Both the position numbers and the translations under genes were made by a program. DNA of 64,000 nt from NCBI GenBank assembly GCA_963383645.1, contig OY726569.1, forward strand, positions 80,692,211 through 80,756,210, in the 5' to 3' direction. The notes under the pieces are model-generated. The model ran no database searches, was not told the DNA's origin, and was given only the letters and a program-made list of their open reading frames with translations. Numbering within the stretch: position 1 is the first letter of the stretch; each line of letters starts with the position of its first letter. This document shows positions 11,078-21,907 of the stretch, in pieces. The stretch comes from Muscardinus avellanarius. Its lineage: Eukaryota; Chordata; Mammalia; Rodentia; Gliridae.

Positions 11078-11287
11078 AGTATCTTGCTTTTGCTCCGTAT
11101 TGTGAAGGTTTCCACTTTTCCTCCCCCACCAGTGTCTCCGCGTGCGTGAGCTGCGCTGTTACTGGCGCCTCCTCGTGACATTTCCTCAAGGTGTTTCCCT
11201 GCCCTGTTGTTTAGGGCTTCCCAGGTTTCTTGGCTTTTTCGTGTGTCCCATCTCTGCAATTACTCTTCTAAAGAAGCATCTTTTGAG

Positions 11288-11462
11288 GGTCTGTTATGTG
11301 CTGGAAACCTTCCATACTTTGTCTTGCTTATCCTTGTAAAGAGTGAAAGATGTGTCAGAATTATTTTCATTTTCCAAACGGAAAAACTGAAGCACACAGG
11401 TTGAAGATCGTGTCAAGGCCCCTAGGTAGTAAGTCATACCATCTGTCACCTGCCAAAGCATT
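11288..11462 (-). repeat. MIR SINE
   Basis: The plus strand shows the reverse MIR order: 'ttatgtgctggaaac', 'ttatccttgtaaag', 'cattttccaaacggaaaaac', 'gaagcacacaggttgaag', 'cctaggtagtaagtc'. Confidence 0.7.
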
Positions 11463-11747
11463 CTACCAAAAGGCAGATGAAAAACACACGTGCGCATGTA
11501 CACACACACACAAATACACGGATACCCTTTTGCGAAATTTCCATGTGCATTGGATTTGGACCAAGAGTTTCAAAGTTTCCATCTTTTTTTTTTCTTTGCA
11601 ATGTGTTGAGTGTCCCCCTTAACAGCCCATATGCATGAGATTCTGAAACTTATGAGTATTACAACACAGGTGCCTCTATCAAGAAAGCCATCTCCTGAGC
11701 GTCCTTGGGTCTCTGTTGCCACGTTCCAGTCTTGCTTTTTCATCATA

Positions 11748-11753
<6 letters not shown>

Positions 11754-11799
<46 letters not shown>
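11754..11799 (+). repeat. TG microsatellite at a SINE tail
   Basis: About 22 TG units directly abutting the 3' end of the minus-strand SINE at 11,800. The repeat occupies the position of the A-tail. Confidence 0.95.
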
Positions 11800-11987
11800 G
11801 CTGGGGACTGAACCCAGGTGTAGCTCTGAGCTGCACCCTCAGCCCTATTTTATATTTATTTTGAAACAGGACCGCACTAGGTTGATGAGAGTCTCACTAC
11901 TTGCTGAGACTGTCTTTGAATCTGCTATCCTTCTGCCTCCGTCTCCCAAGTACTGAAATTGCAGGTATGCACCACCACGCCCAGTTC
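11800..11987 (-). mobile_element. B1-dID SINE
   Basis: A diverged dID and left part. The 10-bp flanking duplication CATAAGTCAA lies at 11,744-11,753 and 11,988-11,997, so the TG repeat lies inside the insertion. Confidence 0.9.
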
Positions 11988-12122
11988 CATAAGTCAACTT
12001 TTAAAAATCTCTGCAGAGCAGCAGGTAACTATGTTGATGGAAAGTGGGGCTGATCTGTGGGTTAAACAGCTGAACCTGAGAAGCACCAGTGTAGTGGGGT
12101 GCACTCTCAAAAAGCACCTTCC

Positions 12123-12337
12123 CAGCCAGACTCTGGTGGACGGACACCTGTAATCCCGGTACTCAGAAGGCTGAGACAGGAGTACTGAAGGTTTAGTGAA
12201 ACCTTCAGTAACTTGGTGAGACCCTATTTCAAAATAAAAAAATTAAAAGGGCCAGGGGTATAGCTCAGACGTAAAATGCCCCTGGGTTCAATCTCCAGTA
12301 CCCAAAATAAGTAAATAATTTGATTGATTGATTAGTT
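12123..12337 (+). mobile_element. B1-dID SINE with internal hairpin
   Basis: Flanked by a perfect 13-bp duplication AAAAGCACCTTCC (12,110-12,122 and 12,338-12,350). The dID part is close to consensus. Inside, 12,183-12,210 forms a perfect 12-bp stem with a 4-base loop that other copies lack. Confidence 0.92.
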
Positions 12338-12350
12338 AAAAGCACCTTCC

Positions 12351-12951
12351 TGTCATCTCGCTCATGTCCACACTTTCTGCCCCCACCTCTTTTACTCTTT
12401 GGAGTTTACATCTTCCCTGTTAATTCATAAACAGTGTTTTCATTCCCTTTATGTTCTGTGTTGCTTTTCCCCACCACATTCTTTCTCTGTTTCATCTTTC
12501 TGGAGACTCAAAACTGGCGCAGGGCAATGGGGAGGTGGAGTCCCTTGCCAAGGCCACCGCCTCCTGCTGGACTCCCTGCCAGCCTCCTGCGACCAGCGTC
12601 TCTGGCCTGCCCACCTCGGCCCTGAGGGTGCTAGTCATACTCGCGGGGAGAGTCCGTGTCTCCTCGCACTGGATGGAGTCCAGCTTGCTCTCACCCTGGG
12701 ACGAGGTGCGTATCCTCTCTGCATTCTGACCTTCCACAGACAGCTTCACCCGCTTTCTGCCGTTCCTCTGGCTTCCCTCTGGCTCCAGAAGCATGTGCAG
12801 CCTGCGCCTCCCTCCTGAGCAGTGGGCGCAGGTGGCTGGGGGTGCTAGTGGTGGGCAATTTCCAATATTTGGCCCTTCTTCCTCCCCCCTCAGCCCAGGA
12901 GCCACCTTGTAAGCCTTAGTTAGAACATTGAAGATACTTAGACCATTCAAC
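12351..12951. other. Unique intergenic DNA, GC-rich
   Basis: Overlapping open frames in several phases, none with a recognisable domain. No gene call is made. Confidence 0.5.
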
Positions 12952-12967
12952 AGAGATTTTGTCTTTT

Positions 12968-13187
12968 TTTTTTTTTTTTTTTTTTTTGCGGGTCTGGGGA
13001 TGGAACCCAGGGGCATTTGACCTCCGCGCTACACCCCCTGCCCTATTTTTTATTCTTTGTTTTGAAACCAGGTCTCACTGAGTTGCAGAGGTCTCACTAA
13101 GTAGCTGAGGCTGTCTGCGAACCACGATCCTCCGGTCTCAGCCTCCCGAATGCTGGGGATTACAGGCGTGTGCCACCACGCCCGGCT
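12968..13187 (-). mobile_element. B1-dID SINE, full length
   Basis: A long reversed A-tail, dID, linker and left part. The duplication AGAGATTTTGTCTTT lies at about 12,952 and 13,188. Confidence 0.92.
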
Positions 13188-13203
13188 AGAGATTTTGTCT
13201 TTT

Positions 13204-14764
13204 AAGCACCCTTTCAAACATGGGGGCTTCCCCTGCTTGGTCTTACATCTTTAAGGTCCGTAGCCCTCTGTACCTCGCTCTGTGGGGAGATCACTGACGT
13301 TCTCCAGTGGGGGCATGGCGACGTGACTGTCTGCTGCCAGTGGGGCTGCTGTCCCCCCTGCAGGCTGAGAGGACACTGGGGTGAGCTGCAGGCTGTGCTG
13401 GCTTCCTGTGCAGGGGGCCTTGTCCCAGGCTCTGGTTCTTCAGACTGGGGGTCCCCAGGGGAGGCAGATGGCATTCTCCCCAATTCTATGTCCATTGTAG
13501 GCTCAGAAGGGCACCGGCCCAGGTCAGGTGTGGCTAAGCTGGCACCCTTCCTCTGCTGGGGCAGGGGGTAAGGATGTCTTCCAGGTGGGCTTTGACTTTT
13601 CCCTTGTTCCATCACCTGGATGCTCTCGGAAGGTTCCCTGGGCAGTCTTGGGTCAGGTTCCCTTAACCTGTGCTTCAGAGGCAGACCTTGAATGGGTTCT
13701 GGGCAAGAGCTGTAGCGAGGCATCACTCTCTGGAGCAACCCAGGGGAGGGGCAAGGGAAGAAATGGGCAACAGGGAGGGTACCAAGCAGACAGGTGGGTT
13801 CAGCTGCAAACCAGCCTCAGCCTGAGCCCGCTGTGAGCCCCGGGGCATAACCCACACCACAGAGCTCCCCGTCCTCAGGAAGGAGAGTGGTGAGTTCTAC
13901 CCCCAATCAATCAATCAATTACTGGCTGAGAAGTGCTGGGTGAGGTGCAAACCTCCCATGCCCTTCTGGACCCAGGAAGCACCCTCCCACTCCAGAGCGA
14001 TGAGAAGGCTGCAGCTGTTAGCAGCTGGGGAGGGGAGCGCTGGGGGTCAAGGATGCGGGGGGGGGGGGATCACTCACTGCCTCTGCTATAGAGAGAGCAT
14101 ACAGGAGGGCTCCCAGCATGGGCCTCGTCCCCTCCACATCCCCAGGCCTTCTAGCATTTGCCGCTGAGCTTCCATTGCTCTGTATGTTGAGCCCAGGCTG
14201 GACCCATCACAGAACGCCAGGACCCTGGGGGTGAGGATCCCAGGCACCCCAGAAAGGGACTCTGAAGATGGCCAGTGGTCAGAGCGTGGTCTCTCTTTCC
14301 TGGTGTGGACTCCCCATAAACAGGGGAAGAGAGTGTCACTCAGCAACTCATGATTCACTCTTGTGGGGAGCTGGAAGCAGAATAAAGCCTCTTCCTTTTC
14401 CATGGAGGAGGACAGCCTCCCTCCAGGTCCCCCAATGGCCTCCTCACGGGGAGAGGGTTCTTTGGCCTTTGATCCAGCGGGGTATGTGGCATGACCTGTC
14501 ACAAAGCAGTATTATAAATGGCCCTGAGCGTGGCTCTCACAGGAAAAACATGGGCAATCAGTTCTTTTTCTTTTGGAGTTTGCAACGTGACTTTGTTGGG
14601 CTGGAGTGGGTGGACAAAGAGAAGGGTCGCCTGCTTGCTTTAATCGGATGTAGCCTGGCTGGCTGCCTCCAGGGAGGGGATGGGGATGTGTCTATGAAGT
14701 CAAGTGCATGGGGAGGGGAAACTTGTATTGCCAAAGGACCAAGTGTGGAGTGCTGGGCGGTTTC
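13204..14764. other. Unique GC-rich intergenic DNA
   Basis: A 174-codon open frame on the minus strand (13,214-13,738) is Pro/Ser/Gln-rich with no domain and no visible splice or promoter context, so it is not called a gene. An (ATCA)-type short repeat lies at about 13,905 and a G-run at about 14,058-14,070. Confidence 0.5.
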
Positions 14765-14945
14765 TATGTATTTCATTGCATCTCATCTCCATAGCAATTC
14801 CTTGAAGCAGGTGGTACCTCCGGTTTATAGGTGAGGGAACAGAGGTCCCTGGACCAGCCCACCTGCAGGGACTGCAGACCTAGAGAGTGGTAAAGACAGG
14901 TTTCCAACTCTGACCTGACTGTTTATATGCTGTCTCATCGCTAAG
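14765..14945 (-). repeat. MIR SINE
   Basis: Reverse MIR order with 'ccatagcaattccttgaagc', 'ggtttataggtgagg' and 'ggtaaagacaggtttccaac' blocks. Confidence 0.6.
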
Positions 14946-15167
14946 ACCATAGGGCTTGGGCCACCTAACTCTGGAACGGCCTGGGAGTGGGGGTTTGGTC
15001 CATGACAGTGTGCAGGCTCAGTGACTCCGGGTTGTCCTGCTCAGCCTCCTCTGCCTTTCTCAATCCCCTCTTCTCCTCTGTCCTCTTGCAATTCTGCAGG
15101 TCACAGCCCACTGCATCCAGCCCTGGGCCAAACTACATCTTCTCTGTGTTTGAGATACCTCCTTCCT

Positions 15168-15350
15168 GGGCATTGTGGTATACACATGCAATTCTAGTAC
15201 TTAAGAGACTGGGACAAGAGGACTATAGGTTCCAGGCCAGACTCAGTAACTTAGTAAGATCCTCTTTCAAAATTAAAAGAGCCCGGAGGTAGAATGCCCC
15301 TGGGTTCAATCCCCAGTACAAAAACAAAACAACAACAGAAAAACAACCTC
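15168..15350 (+). mobile_element. B1-dID SINE with internal deletion
   Basis: The left part (ATTGTGGTATACACATGC...) and a dID starting directly at CCCGGAGGTAGAATGCCC are present. The A-box region of the dID is missing. The tail is CA/A-rich. Confidence 0.8.
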
Positions 15351-15654
15351 CCCTCCTATTCAGCATGCCCAGCATCTGTGCCTGAGAGCCGCAGCATCCG
15401 AGTACAGGAGCACCCGGTGCTGGCGTCCCCACCCAGGGGGACACACGCTCGCTCCGTGTGCCCGCAGGATGCCTGCTCAGTAGGTGCTTGTACACTCACT
15501 CACAACTTCACCCACCCACCGGCATGGCTCTGCCACCCGCTTGTGCTTCACGTGGCCAAAGCTGAAAAGGAGATTCAAGGTACAGCGACCACCCTTGCCG
15601 GCAGAGCTACACACGTCCACAGAAACCCAGCGTCCTCATGCCAGCGGAGGGGAG

Positions 15655-15860
15655 GTAAAAGTGCAGGCTTTGGACTCGGCTAATCTGGGTTTGAGTTCTG
15701 GTTCTTCCGCTCATTCATTCTATGACCCCTGGGAGGCTAATGCACCTCTGGCCCTTGGATTTTCTCATCTGCACCAGGGGATGCTGAAGTCCCCTCTGGG
15801 GATTGCTCTGGGGACTCGCTGAGGTGAGCACGTGGAGCTCTAGCTCTGGGCTGGCTCGGA
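15655..15860 (+). repeat. MIR SINE
   Basis: Contains 'gcaggctttggactcggc', 'gggtttgagttctggttctt' and a 'ggattttctcatctgcacc' block in MIR order. Confidence 0.7.
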
Positions 15861-16849
15861 GCTCTGCTCTTGGGGTGGCGACGTGGTTGAAGTTCACGGA
15901 CACTGAGTGCCGTAGGACTTTTGTGGACATAAAAGCATCAGAGTGGGGGAGCTCTGATGGTGACAATATTAGTCTAGTCTAAAACTTTGCTGATTCTGGA
16001 ATGAGACCCTAGAATGGACAGAGTGTGGGACTAGGGTTTGCATTGGAGGATGTTGGTGCTGTGCAAGTCCCTGCTCCTCCTCTCCCCTCAGGACCCTGTC
16101 TCACTTTTGAAGGCCGCACGGCTTTTTTCTTTTCTGACTGTGCCACACATGGAGGGGGCAGAAAGCACCCTTCCTGCCAGCTGTTTTTTTCTGGCGCCTG
16201 GCATGTCCGTGTCCCTGGGCTCAGGAAGGGCTCCAGAGTACACAGGCCACCATCTGCCAGAGTGGCCATGCCTAGGCCCAGCACCAGCCCGGCCTGCAGA
16301 AACCGACCCTAGCTTTTGGCAGCTGCATGGGTGGGGCGACCTCACAGCTGTGCCTACAGCCCCTCAGGGGCCTGTGTCGTTGTCTTTCTCAGGGGCTTTC
16401 CTGGCTGCCAGGCAAAGGGCCCACTGTCCTTCACCACCACCAGCTCATATTGCCCAGCTTGTGCCAAGAGTTGGCACAAGATTCCCAGCCAAGAGACCCA
16501 GTGTCTCTTGCCTCTGTAGCTGCTGTGAGCCCCACCAGGGGCCTGGACCCAAGAGCAGGGAGGTGAACCTGCCACTACCTCCTGGGGCACTGCCAACGTT
16601 TCCATTTCTCTTTGACAGACCTGGAGACTCCTCAAAAGGTGTCTATGCTCCTGTGAGTCGAAGGGGGAAACTGGACAGATGTCTCAGAAAGCAGAGGCAG
16701 TTATTAAGTTGAACTGAGAGGACACTGACGCCAAGTGCGGTAGGGAATTTTCTAACCTGACTCCATGGATAAGTATACAGCTTGTGATGATGAGGAGGAG
16801 GAGAAAGGGAGCCAGCCCCTCTATGGAGCACATCCCTTCTCAGGCTCAG
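15861..16849. other. Unique GC-rich intergenic DNA
   Basis: No gene is recognised, although a 224-codon open frame occurs at 16,038-16,712 (Pro/Leu/Ser-rich, no domain). A perfect 10-bp-stem hairpin with a 3-base loop lies at 16,458-16,480. Confidence 0.5.
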
Positions 16850-16990
16850 CACCCTGAAGAAGTAGGTGCTAGAATTCCCCTCTCCCATTTTACAGGTGGG
16901 AAAGATGAGGCCCAGAGGAGTCCCATGTCTAGCCTAAGGACATGTGACTGTCAGGTGGCAGCACTGGAATTTGAACCAGGTCATACTTGA
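16850..16990 (-). repeat. MIR SINE
   Basis: Reverse MIR order: 'cccattttacaggtggg', 'gatgaggcccagaggag', 'ggcagcactggaatttgaac'. Confidence 0.75.
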
Positions 16991-17004
16991 ACACCACATG
17001 AGTC

Positions 17005-17415
17005 AGCTTTTACATCACTGTGACCAAAATACCCAACCAGAACAACTCAGAGGAGGAAAAGTTTATTGGGTTCATGGTTTCAGAGGTTTAGTCCGTAGTT
17101 GGCTGGCTCCAGGGTTGGAATATTGTGGCAGTGCAGAGGAAAACTGCTAGGGGGTCTCTGGGAAGCAGAGAAAGGAAGAGAGGAAAGGACCAGGCCCTGG
17201 GGACCACACCCCCAGTGACCTCCTTCCTCCAGTCAGGCCTCACCTGCCTACAGTTACCACCCGGTAAATCCATTCCAATGATTAATCCATCAGTGGTTAT
17301 TTTCACTGACCAGATTAGAGCCCTGACTGAATCATTTCACCTCTTCACATGTCTGTATTGCCAACACATGAGTGTTTCTGGGGGGCATTCTATATCGAAA
17401 CCAGAACAACCCTAT
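17005..17415. repeat. Ancient interspersed repeat, family not assigned
   Basis: Holds landmarks of a common mammalian repeat: 'ctgtgaccaaaatacc', 'gaggaaaagtttattggg', 'ttcatggtttcagaggtt', 'gacctccttcctcc' and a terminal 'tatcgaaaccagaacaacc'. I know the pattern but cannot name the family safely. Confidence 0.55.
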
Positions 17416-18215
17416 GCTTTGTGTCACTTTCTTGCCTGGTGTACCCAACACTGTGCGATGCTTTGTGGAATCAAAACTGCAGAGGAGATCCCCCCCAAGT
17501 GAGTAGGGACCACTTCCTCACTTGATAGGTGGAAAAACTGAGGCTTGGTGGTCAGCACACCCTCCGCCCAGGGCTCATGCCCAGACAGGACCTGTGCGAG
17601 GGCCCCAGCCAGTGCTCCACTCTGCAGGGGCAGCACACTCCTGAGCTCTCTACACTTCAAGCGCAGGTAGGTAGAGGAGAGAGAAAGCACCCGGCCTGGG
17701 GCTTGGTGCGCTGCACAGGGAACACGCAAGCTCTGAGTCAGTTTCCGGGATCATTGTCTTCTGGACCGCCCTGTGGAAACCCGTCCATGCAGCCTATGGC
17801 TTACATCGTGCCCTGGTGCCCACAGAGCATAGATGCTGCTCTTCCTCCGCAGCTGGGCCCTTGTAGCTCCCCAGGCTCCACATCCACCTCCCACCTCCCC
17901 GCCCTCTGCCCTTGCACTGCCCTTGAGTCCCAGGCTAGTCCCCCAAAGCCCTGTTTGCTTGCATGAGGACAGGCTGGGTGGTCCCTGTGTGCCCACCTGC
18001 AGGCCCTTTATGACTCAGTGAGTTCCCCTCCTCAGAGAAACCTTCCTCTACCCTGGCTTGTAGAAGCCCCGTCTCCCGCTCTGGTCCGCGTGCGTGCTGG
18101 GTGCCCTTCAGTCCGTAGCATGTGGCTGTCTCCCCCGCAGGGCTGAGATCTGTGCCAGGGCCTGTGGTGCAAATATTCACGAGAATGCCTTAGAGAGCCG
18201 TGTGTGTGTGTGGGG
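17416..18215. other. Unique GC-rich intergenic DNA
   Basis: No gene is recognised. A weak MIR-like trace (minus strand) lies at about 17,510-17,560. Open frames are featureless. Confidence 0.45.
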
Positions 18216-18412
18216 GGGGTGCTAGAACCCAGGGCCATTCTACCTTCAAGCTACACCCCCAGCCCTATTTTATTTTTTATTTTGAAATAGGGTTTTGCTA
18301 AGTTGCCGAGGGCTCCCTGTGCTGCTGAGGTTGGCTTCGAATCTGCCATCCTCTGTCTCAGCCTCCCAAGTACTGGGGTTACAGGTGTGTACCATCCACC
18401 CCACCGCTCTAG
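18216..18412 (-). mobile_element. B1-dID SINE
   Basis: The reversed dID (TTCAAGCTACACCCCCAGCC), linker and left part are visible. A TG/G-rich stretch just upstream replaces the A-tail. Confidence 0.85.
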
Positions 18413-18649
18413 CTCTAGGCTTTTTTGTGGAGTCCGATCCACACAGGATGCAAGGACAGTTGCTGGGTTGTCAGCAGGCATTATGGGCGCATGAGATGTG
18501 GAAGGGGCTCAGCAATCAGAGTTTGAATGGTGCTTAGGATAAAGCAAACGGGTCCCTGGGAGGCCACCATGCTCCACTGACTCCGGCGCCAGATTGGATG
18601 TTCATTCTGAAAAGTGGACCACCAGGGCCCAGAAAACAGCGAGAAGTAC

Positions 18650-19312
18650 GTGATTCCCAGCCCAAGAGTAAATGATGAAGTCAAGTCTCGGGTTTAATTG
18701 CCTTTTGATTTCACGTCGCCGTCACTACCGCCCGGCAGTCCGGTGCCAGCGGGTCACCTCTGCGCGCCAATCCCCCATCCCTGTCCCTCTGCGGGGAGCT
18801 GGAGGCTGCGCGTCCCGCTGCAAACAGCTGTACACCGCACAGCACTGACCTATGCAAACACCAGCAGAATTATAGCCACCCATAAACAAATTAGCATCCT
18901 TTAAAAGGTGAAAAGCTCCATAAAATGTCTGGGTCTTGTTTACAGCTTCGAGGTGGGGTGGCTGGGAGTTGGACTATATCACTGAGGTGCTCGGTGGTGC
19001 TGGCTCTCCCCCCTCCACCTCTCCATGGTCTCCGGTGCATGCCCCCCCCTTCTCACACTCACACGCACACAGCCCCGCCTGAGATGGCCGCTCAGTCCGT
19101 CCTGCCCGCCGCTTTTCCTGCCAGCGCGGGTCCCAGCAGGTGTTCCCTAATTAGCAATCTCTTCATTTCCAATCAAAGCACAAAGCGGCCCCAAAAGCCT
19201 GTCTTTATGAGGGAGCCGAGCAGCGGCTAGGGATGGGGGGGGAGGATAATTGTCTTCGCCAGTGGCGGCAGCAAGCGGGCTGGCTAATTCATTATTGTAA
19301 TAACTTTGCTTG
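18650..19312. promoter_or_regulatory. Candidate conserved non-coding element cluster
   Basis: Repeat-free DNA with several AT-rich blocks separated by GC-rich ones: GGGTTTAATTGCCTTTTGAT (18,690), an octamer-like ATGCAAAC (18,852-18,859), AAACAAATTAGCATCC (18,884), CCTAATTAGCAATC (19,146) and AATTCATTATTGTAATAAC (19,286). Dense homeodomain, POU and TCF/HMG-like motifs in unique DNA upstream of a developmental regulator suggest an enhancer. Conservation itself cannot be seen from one sequence. Confidence 0.4.
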
Positions 19313-19313
19313 T

Positions 19314-19405
19314 CCTTGGGGAGGTGCGGGTGGGGGAGGGGGAGGGAAGGGGCGGGTGGCTGAGGGTGGGGTGGCTGAGGGTGGGGCAGGGGCGGGAGAC
19401 CAGAG
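19314..19405 (+). other. G-rich tract with G-quadruplex potential
   Basis: More than a dozen runs of three to five G occur within 90 bases, including a repeated GGGTGGCTGAGGGTGGGG unit. It directly follows the AT-rich element cluster. Confidence 0.7.
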
Positions 19406-20480
19406 CGATTGTACGGTGCCCTCGCTTGCTCCTCTCCTCCCGCCTCCGCCTCCACAGCAGCCACCAGTGGCCAGAAGTCCTGACTTTCTGCTGTGAGGTG
19501 CGGGGAGGGCTTCTGGATTCTGAGGGAGACGCTGGGCTCCAGGACACACGTGCATTGCTGCCTTCTGAGGCGGCAGGGGCTGCCCCCCCCCCCCAGAAAA
19601 GTTAGAACCAGGACTGTGTGGTGGGGTCCCTGAGCCAGGCGCCTGCACGCTTGGACCTTGGTCCTCACCCGCCCTGGCACCGCAGAGGATCCCCTCCCTG
19701 GGTGGAATGTCCTGAGGGCTGCCTTGCCTTATGTTGTGGTTGGCAGGACGATATGGGTGTCAGCTCAAAGACACCTTCAAGCCACAGTGGGGATTACTAA
19801 AGGCGGCTGTGAGTGTCCTTAAACAGGGGGCGTGATGGCCGCTGGCTCAGGCTGCTCCTGGCTCTGCCCTGGAGTGCTGGGTCCCGCAGTGAGCAGGCCT
19901 TCAGGAGCAGAGGCGGGGCAGTCTCCCTGGCAGCTGGAGCACAGTAGACTGAGAATCCAGGAGGGGAGAATGGCTGTGGAGGGCCGCAGTGGCCTGTGCA
20001 GCAGGCTGAGCTGCAGGTCTAGAGGAGCGATGCTCAGTCCCTGGGGAGGAAATGGGGAGCCCGGAGACAGCAACAAAAGGAGGGGGCCCTGGGCGCAGAG
20101 CCTAGAGCCTGGGGGCAGGCCAGGCTGCCCTGGAGGGCCTGAGTGCTGGCCGAGGGCTGCGTCTTCGTCTGTTATAGCTCCAAATCCACGCTAACAGCAG
20201 CCCTGCCAGGGAGCCCCAGCCTGGCCCACCTGAAGGCCAGGGAAGCCCTTGCATTCTGCTTGGACAGCAGGTCTTTGCTCATCCTAGAACAGGATGAGGG
20301 TCGGCCCGGACCAGACCAGGGGCCAGAGGGAAGGGAAAGGCTCCCAGGCCCCTCCGTGTCCTGAAGCTGTACGCCAAGTGCTCCTCCCGGGGTGACATTA
20401 AAAATGGATTCTGCTCAGCCCTGCCGGCCTCCTCGTGGCCTCCTCTGGGTTCTGAGCCTTTCCCTGGCCATAGCGCATGG
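19406..20480. other. Unique GC-rich intergenic DNA
   Basis: No gene, SINE or RNA is recognised. Overlapping open frames (to about 120 codons) are low-complexity. Confidence 0.45.
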
Positions 20481-20640
20481 GTGACCACCTAGTTCTGAAG
20501 ACTGTGGGCCCCAGAGTCAGCAGACCCCAGTCAAAGCTTAGCTCCATTTGTGAGTCACCTCTGTGTGCCTCAGTTTCCTCGTTTGCCACATGGGGTCTGC
20601 ACAGGGCGGCTCCTAGAGGGGCATCATCTACTACATTAGG
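20480..20640 (+). repeat. MIR SINE fragment
   Basis: Contains 'gccccagagtcagcagacc', 'ttgtgagtcacctctgtg' and 'cctcagtttcctcgtttgcc' in MIR order. Confidence 0.75.
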
Positions 20641-20663
20641 CCCAGGTCTTTGAGATGCAGGTC

Positions 20664-20739
20664 AGGGGCTGGGGTGTATGTAGCTCGGTGGGAGAGTTGC
20701 CTAGCATTCTCGAGGCCCTGGGTTCTATGTCTAGCACCG

Positions 20740-20769
<30 letters not shown>
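20664..20769 (+). mobile_element. Stand-alone ID element
   Basis: A tRNA-derived ID SINE without the B1-like half: the A-box region (GTAGCTCGGTGGGAGAGTTG), the middle block CCTAGCATTCTCGAGGCCC and the B-box region (GGGTTCTATGTC), then about 29 A. It retains the middle block that the dID part of the fused SINEs has lost. Confidence 0.88.
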
Positions 20770-20771
<2 letters not shown>

Positions 20772-20787
20772 TTAAAAGAAAATTCTG

Positions 20788-20984
20788 GGGCCGAGCCTGG
20801 TGGCACACGTTTGTAATCTCCACTCTTGGGAGGCGGAGACAGGAGGATCGCGCAGGTTCGAAGTCAGCCGTGCTGGCTTAGGAGACCCTGTTTCCAAATT
20901 AAAAAAATATAAAATAGGTCTGGGAGTGAAGCCCGGAGGTAGAAGGGCTTCCAGGAACCCCAGTACCACCAAAAAAAAAAAAAG
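20788..20984 (+). mobile_element. B1-dID SINE, subfamily a
   Basis: The left part carries GGTTCGAAGTC, the linker is shortened, and the 3' part reads TCTGGGAGTGAAGCCCGG and ends AGTACCACC plus A's. The flanks AGAAAAYTCTGGGG match. It inserted just after the ID element's A-tail. Confidence 0.9.
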
Positions 20985-20999
20985 AAAGAAAACTCTGGG

Positions 21000-21669
21000 G
21001 GAAGGAGAGGTAAGGTGTGGGAGGGGTTGGAGCGGCTCTTCTCCTTTTGCCGCCTTCCCCTAATCTGTGAAGTGGAGGGAAGCTGAGCTTGGATCCTTTC
21101 CCTGGCTGAAGCCGTCACTGGGAGAGGGGGCTATGCGGCTGTCTGACCTCCCTCTGAATCTCTCTAACACTCTTCAGCGGGACCTGGAGGCTGAGCCCAG
21201 CCTGACCCCCGCAGCCCTGCCTCTTGCTGCTGGGTCTGGGGGAGGCGCTGTGGCTTGGCCTGGTCCCTGCACCTGTGCAGAAGGGGGGCACATCCCTAGC
21301 TTTGCCGACCGGGGGGCTCAGGCCCTGGGCTTGGTCTGGCCCGCAGGACACTGTGGCTTTGGCAAACTAAAAAGCCTTTCCCCTCCCTCCCCAACCCACT
21401 CACAGATCACTGTACAGCAGCCTTCCTGCAAGTATTTCTGAAGCGCCTTTCATGTGCCGAGGGGGAATTAGCACTATACAATCAAATGAGAAAGTGGCCC
21501 GGCCTCTCTCTGGGGCTGGGGAAAGCCGCTCCGAGGAGGAGGTGATGGGTAAGTTTTGAGCTGAGCGATAAGAAGAGACCCAAGTCGGGATCTGTATGGG
21601 CCAGAGCGGTGCTGTCCCTGAATGGTGCAAGCCATGGCAGGCCAGGTGTGCGGTTCCCAGGCTTCTCGG
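21000..21669. other. Unique intergenic DNA
   Basis: No gene or repeat is recognised with confidence. Confidence 0.45.
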
Positions 21670-21679
21670 AGCCACTTTT

Positions 21680-21906
21680 GTGTGTGTGTGTGGTTGGTAC
21701 TGGGGATTGAACCCAGAGAGATTCTACCCCTGAGATACATCCCAGCCCTATTTTATTCTTTTTTTTAAATTTTGAAATAGGGTCTCACTAAGTTGCCAAG
21801 GGCCTTGCTAAGTTGCTGAGGCTGGTCTCGAGCCTGCGATCCTCCTGTCTGAGCCTCCCAAGTACTGAGGTTCAAGGTGTGTGCCACTCACTGCGCAGAG
21901 CTCAGT
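21680..21906 (-). mobile_element. B1-dID SINE, long older form
   Basis: A TG-rich tail, a reversed dID, linker with the 'gttgccaagggccttgctaa' block and left part. The flanking duplication AGCCACKTTT lies at 21,670 and 21,907. Confidence 0.88.
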
Positions 21907-21907
21907 A

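Noticed and set aside
13214..13738. 174-codon minus-strand open frame
   Set aside because: Pro/Ser/Gln-rich low-complexity composition, no domain, and no promoter or splice context; similar frames occur in other phases of the same GC-rich DNA.
16038..16712. 224-codon plus-strand frame
   Set aside because: GC-rich unique DNA with overlapping open frames in several phases; no domain or conserved motif.
20664..20769. Functional tRNA gene
   Set aside because: The A/B-box-bearing sequence is an ID SINE: wrong arm structure for a tRNA, with a long A-tail.
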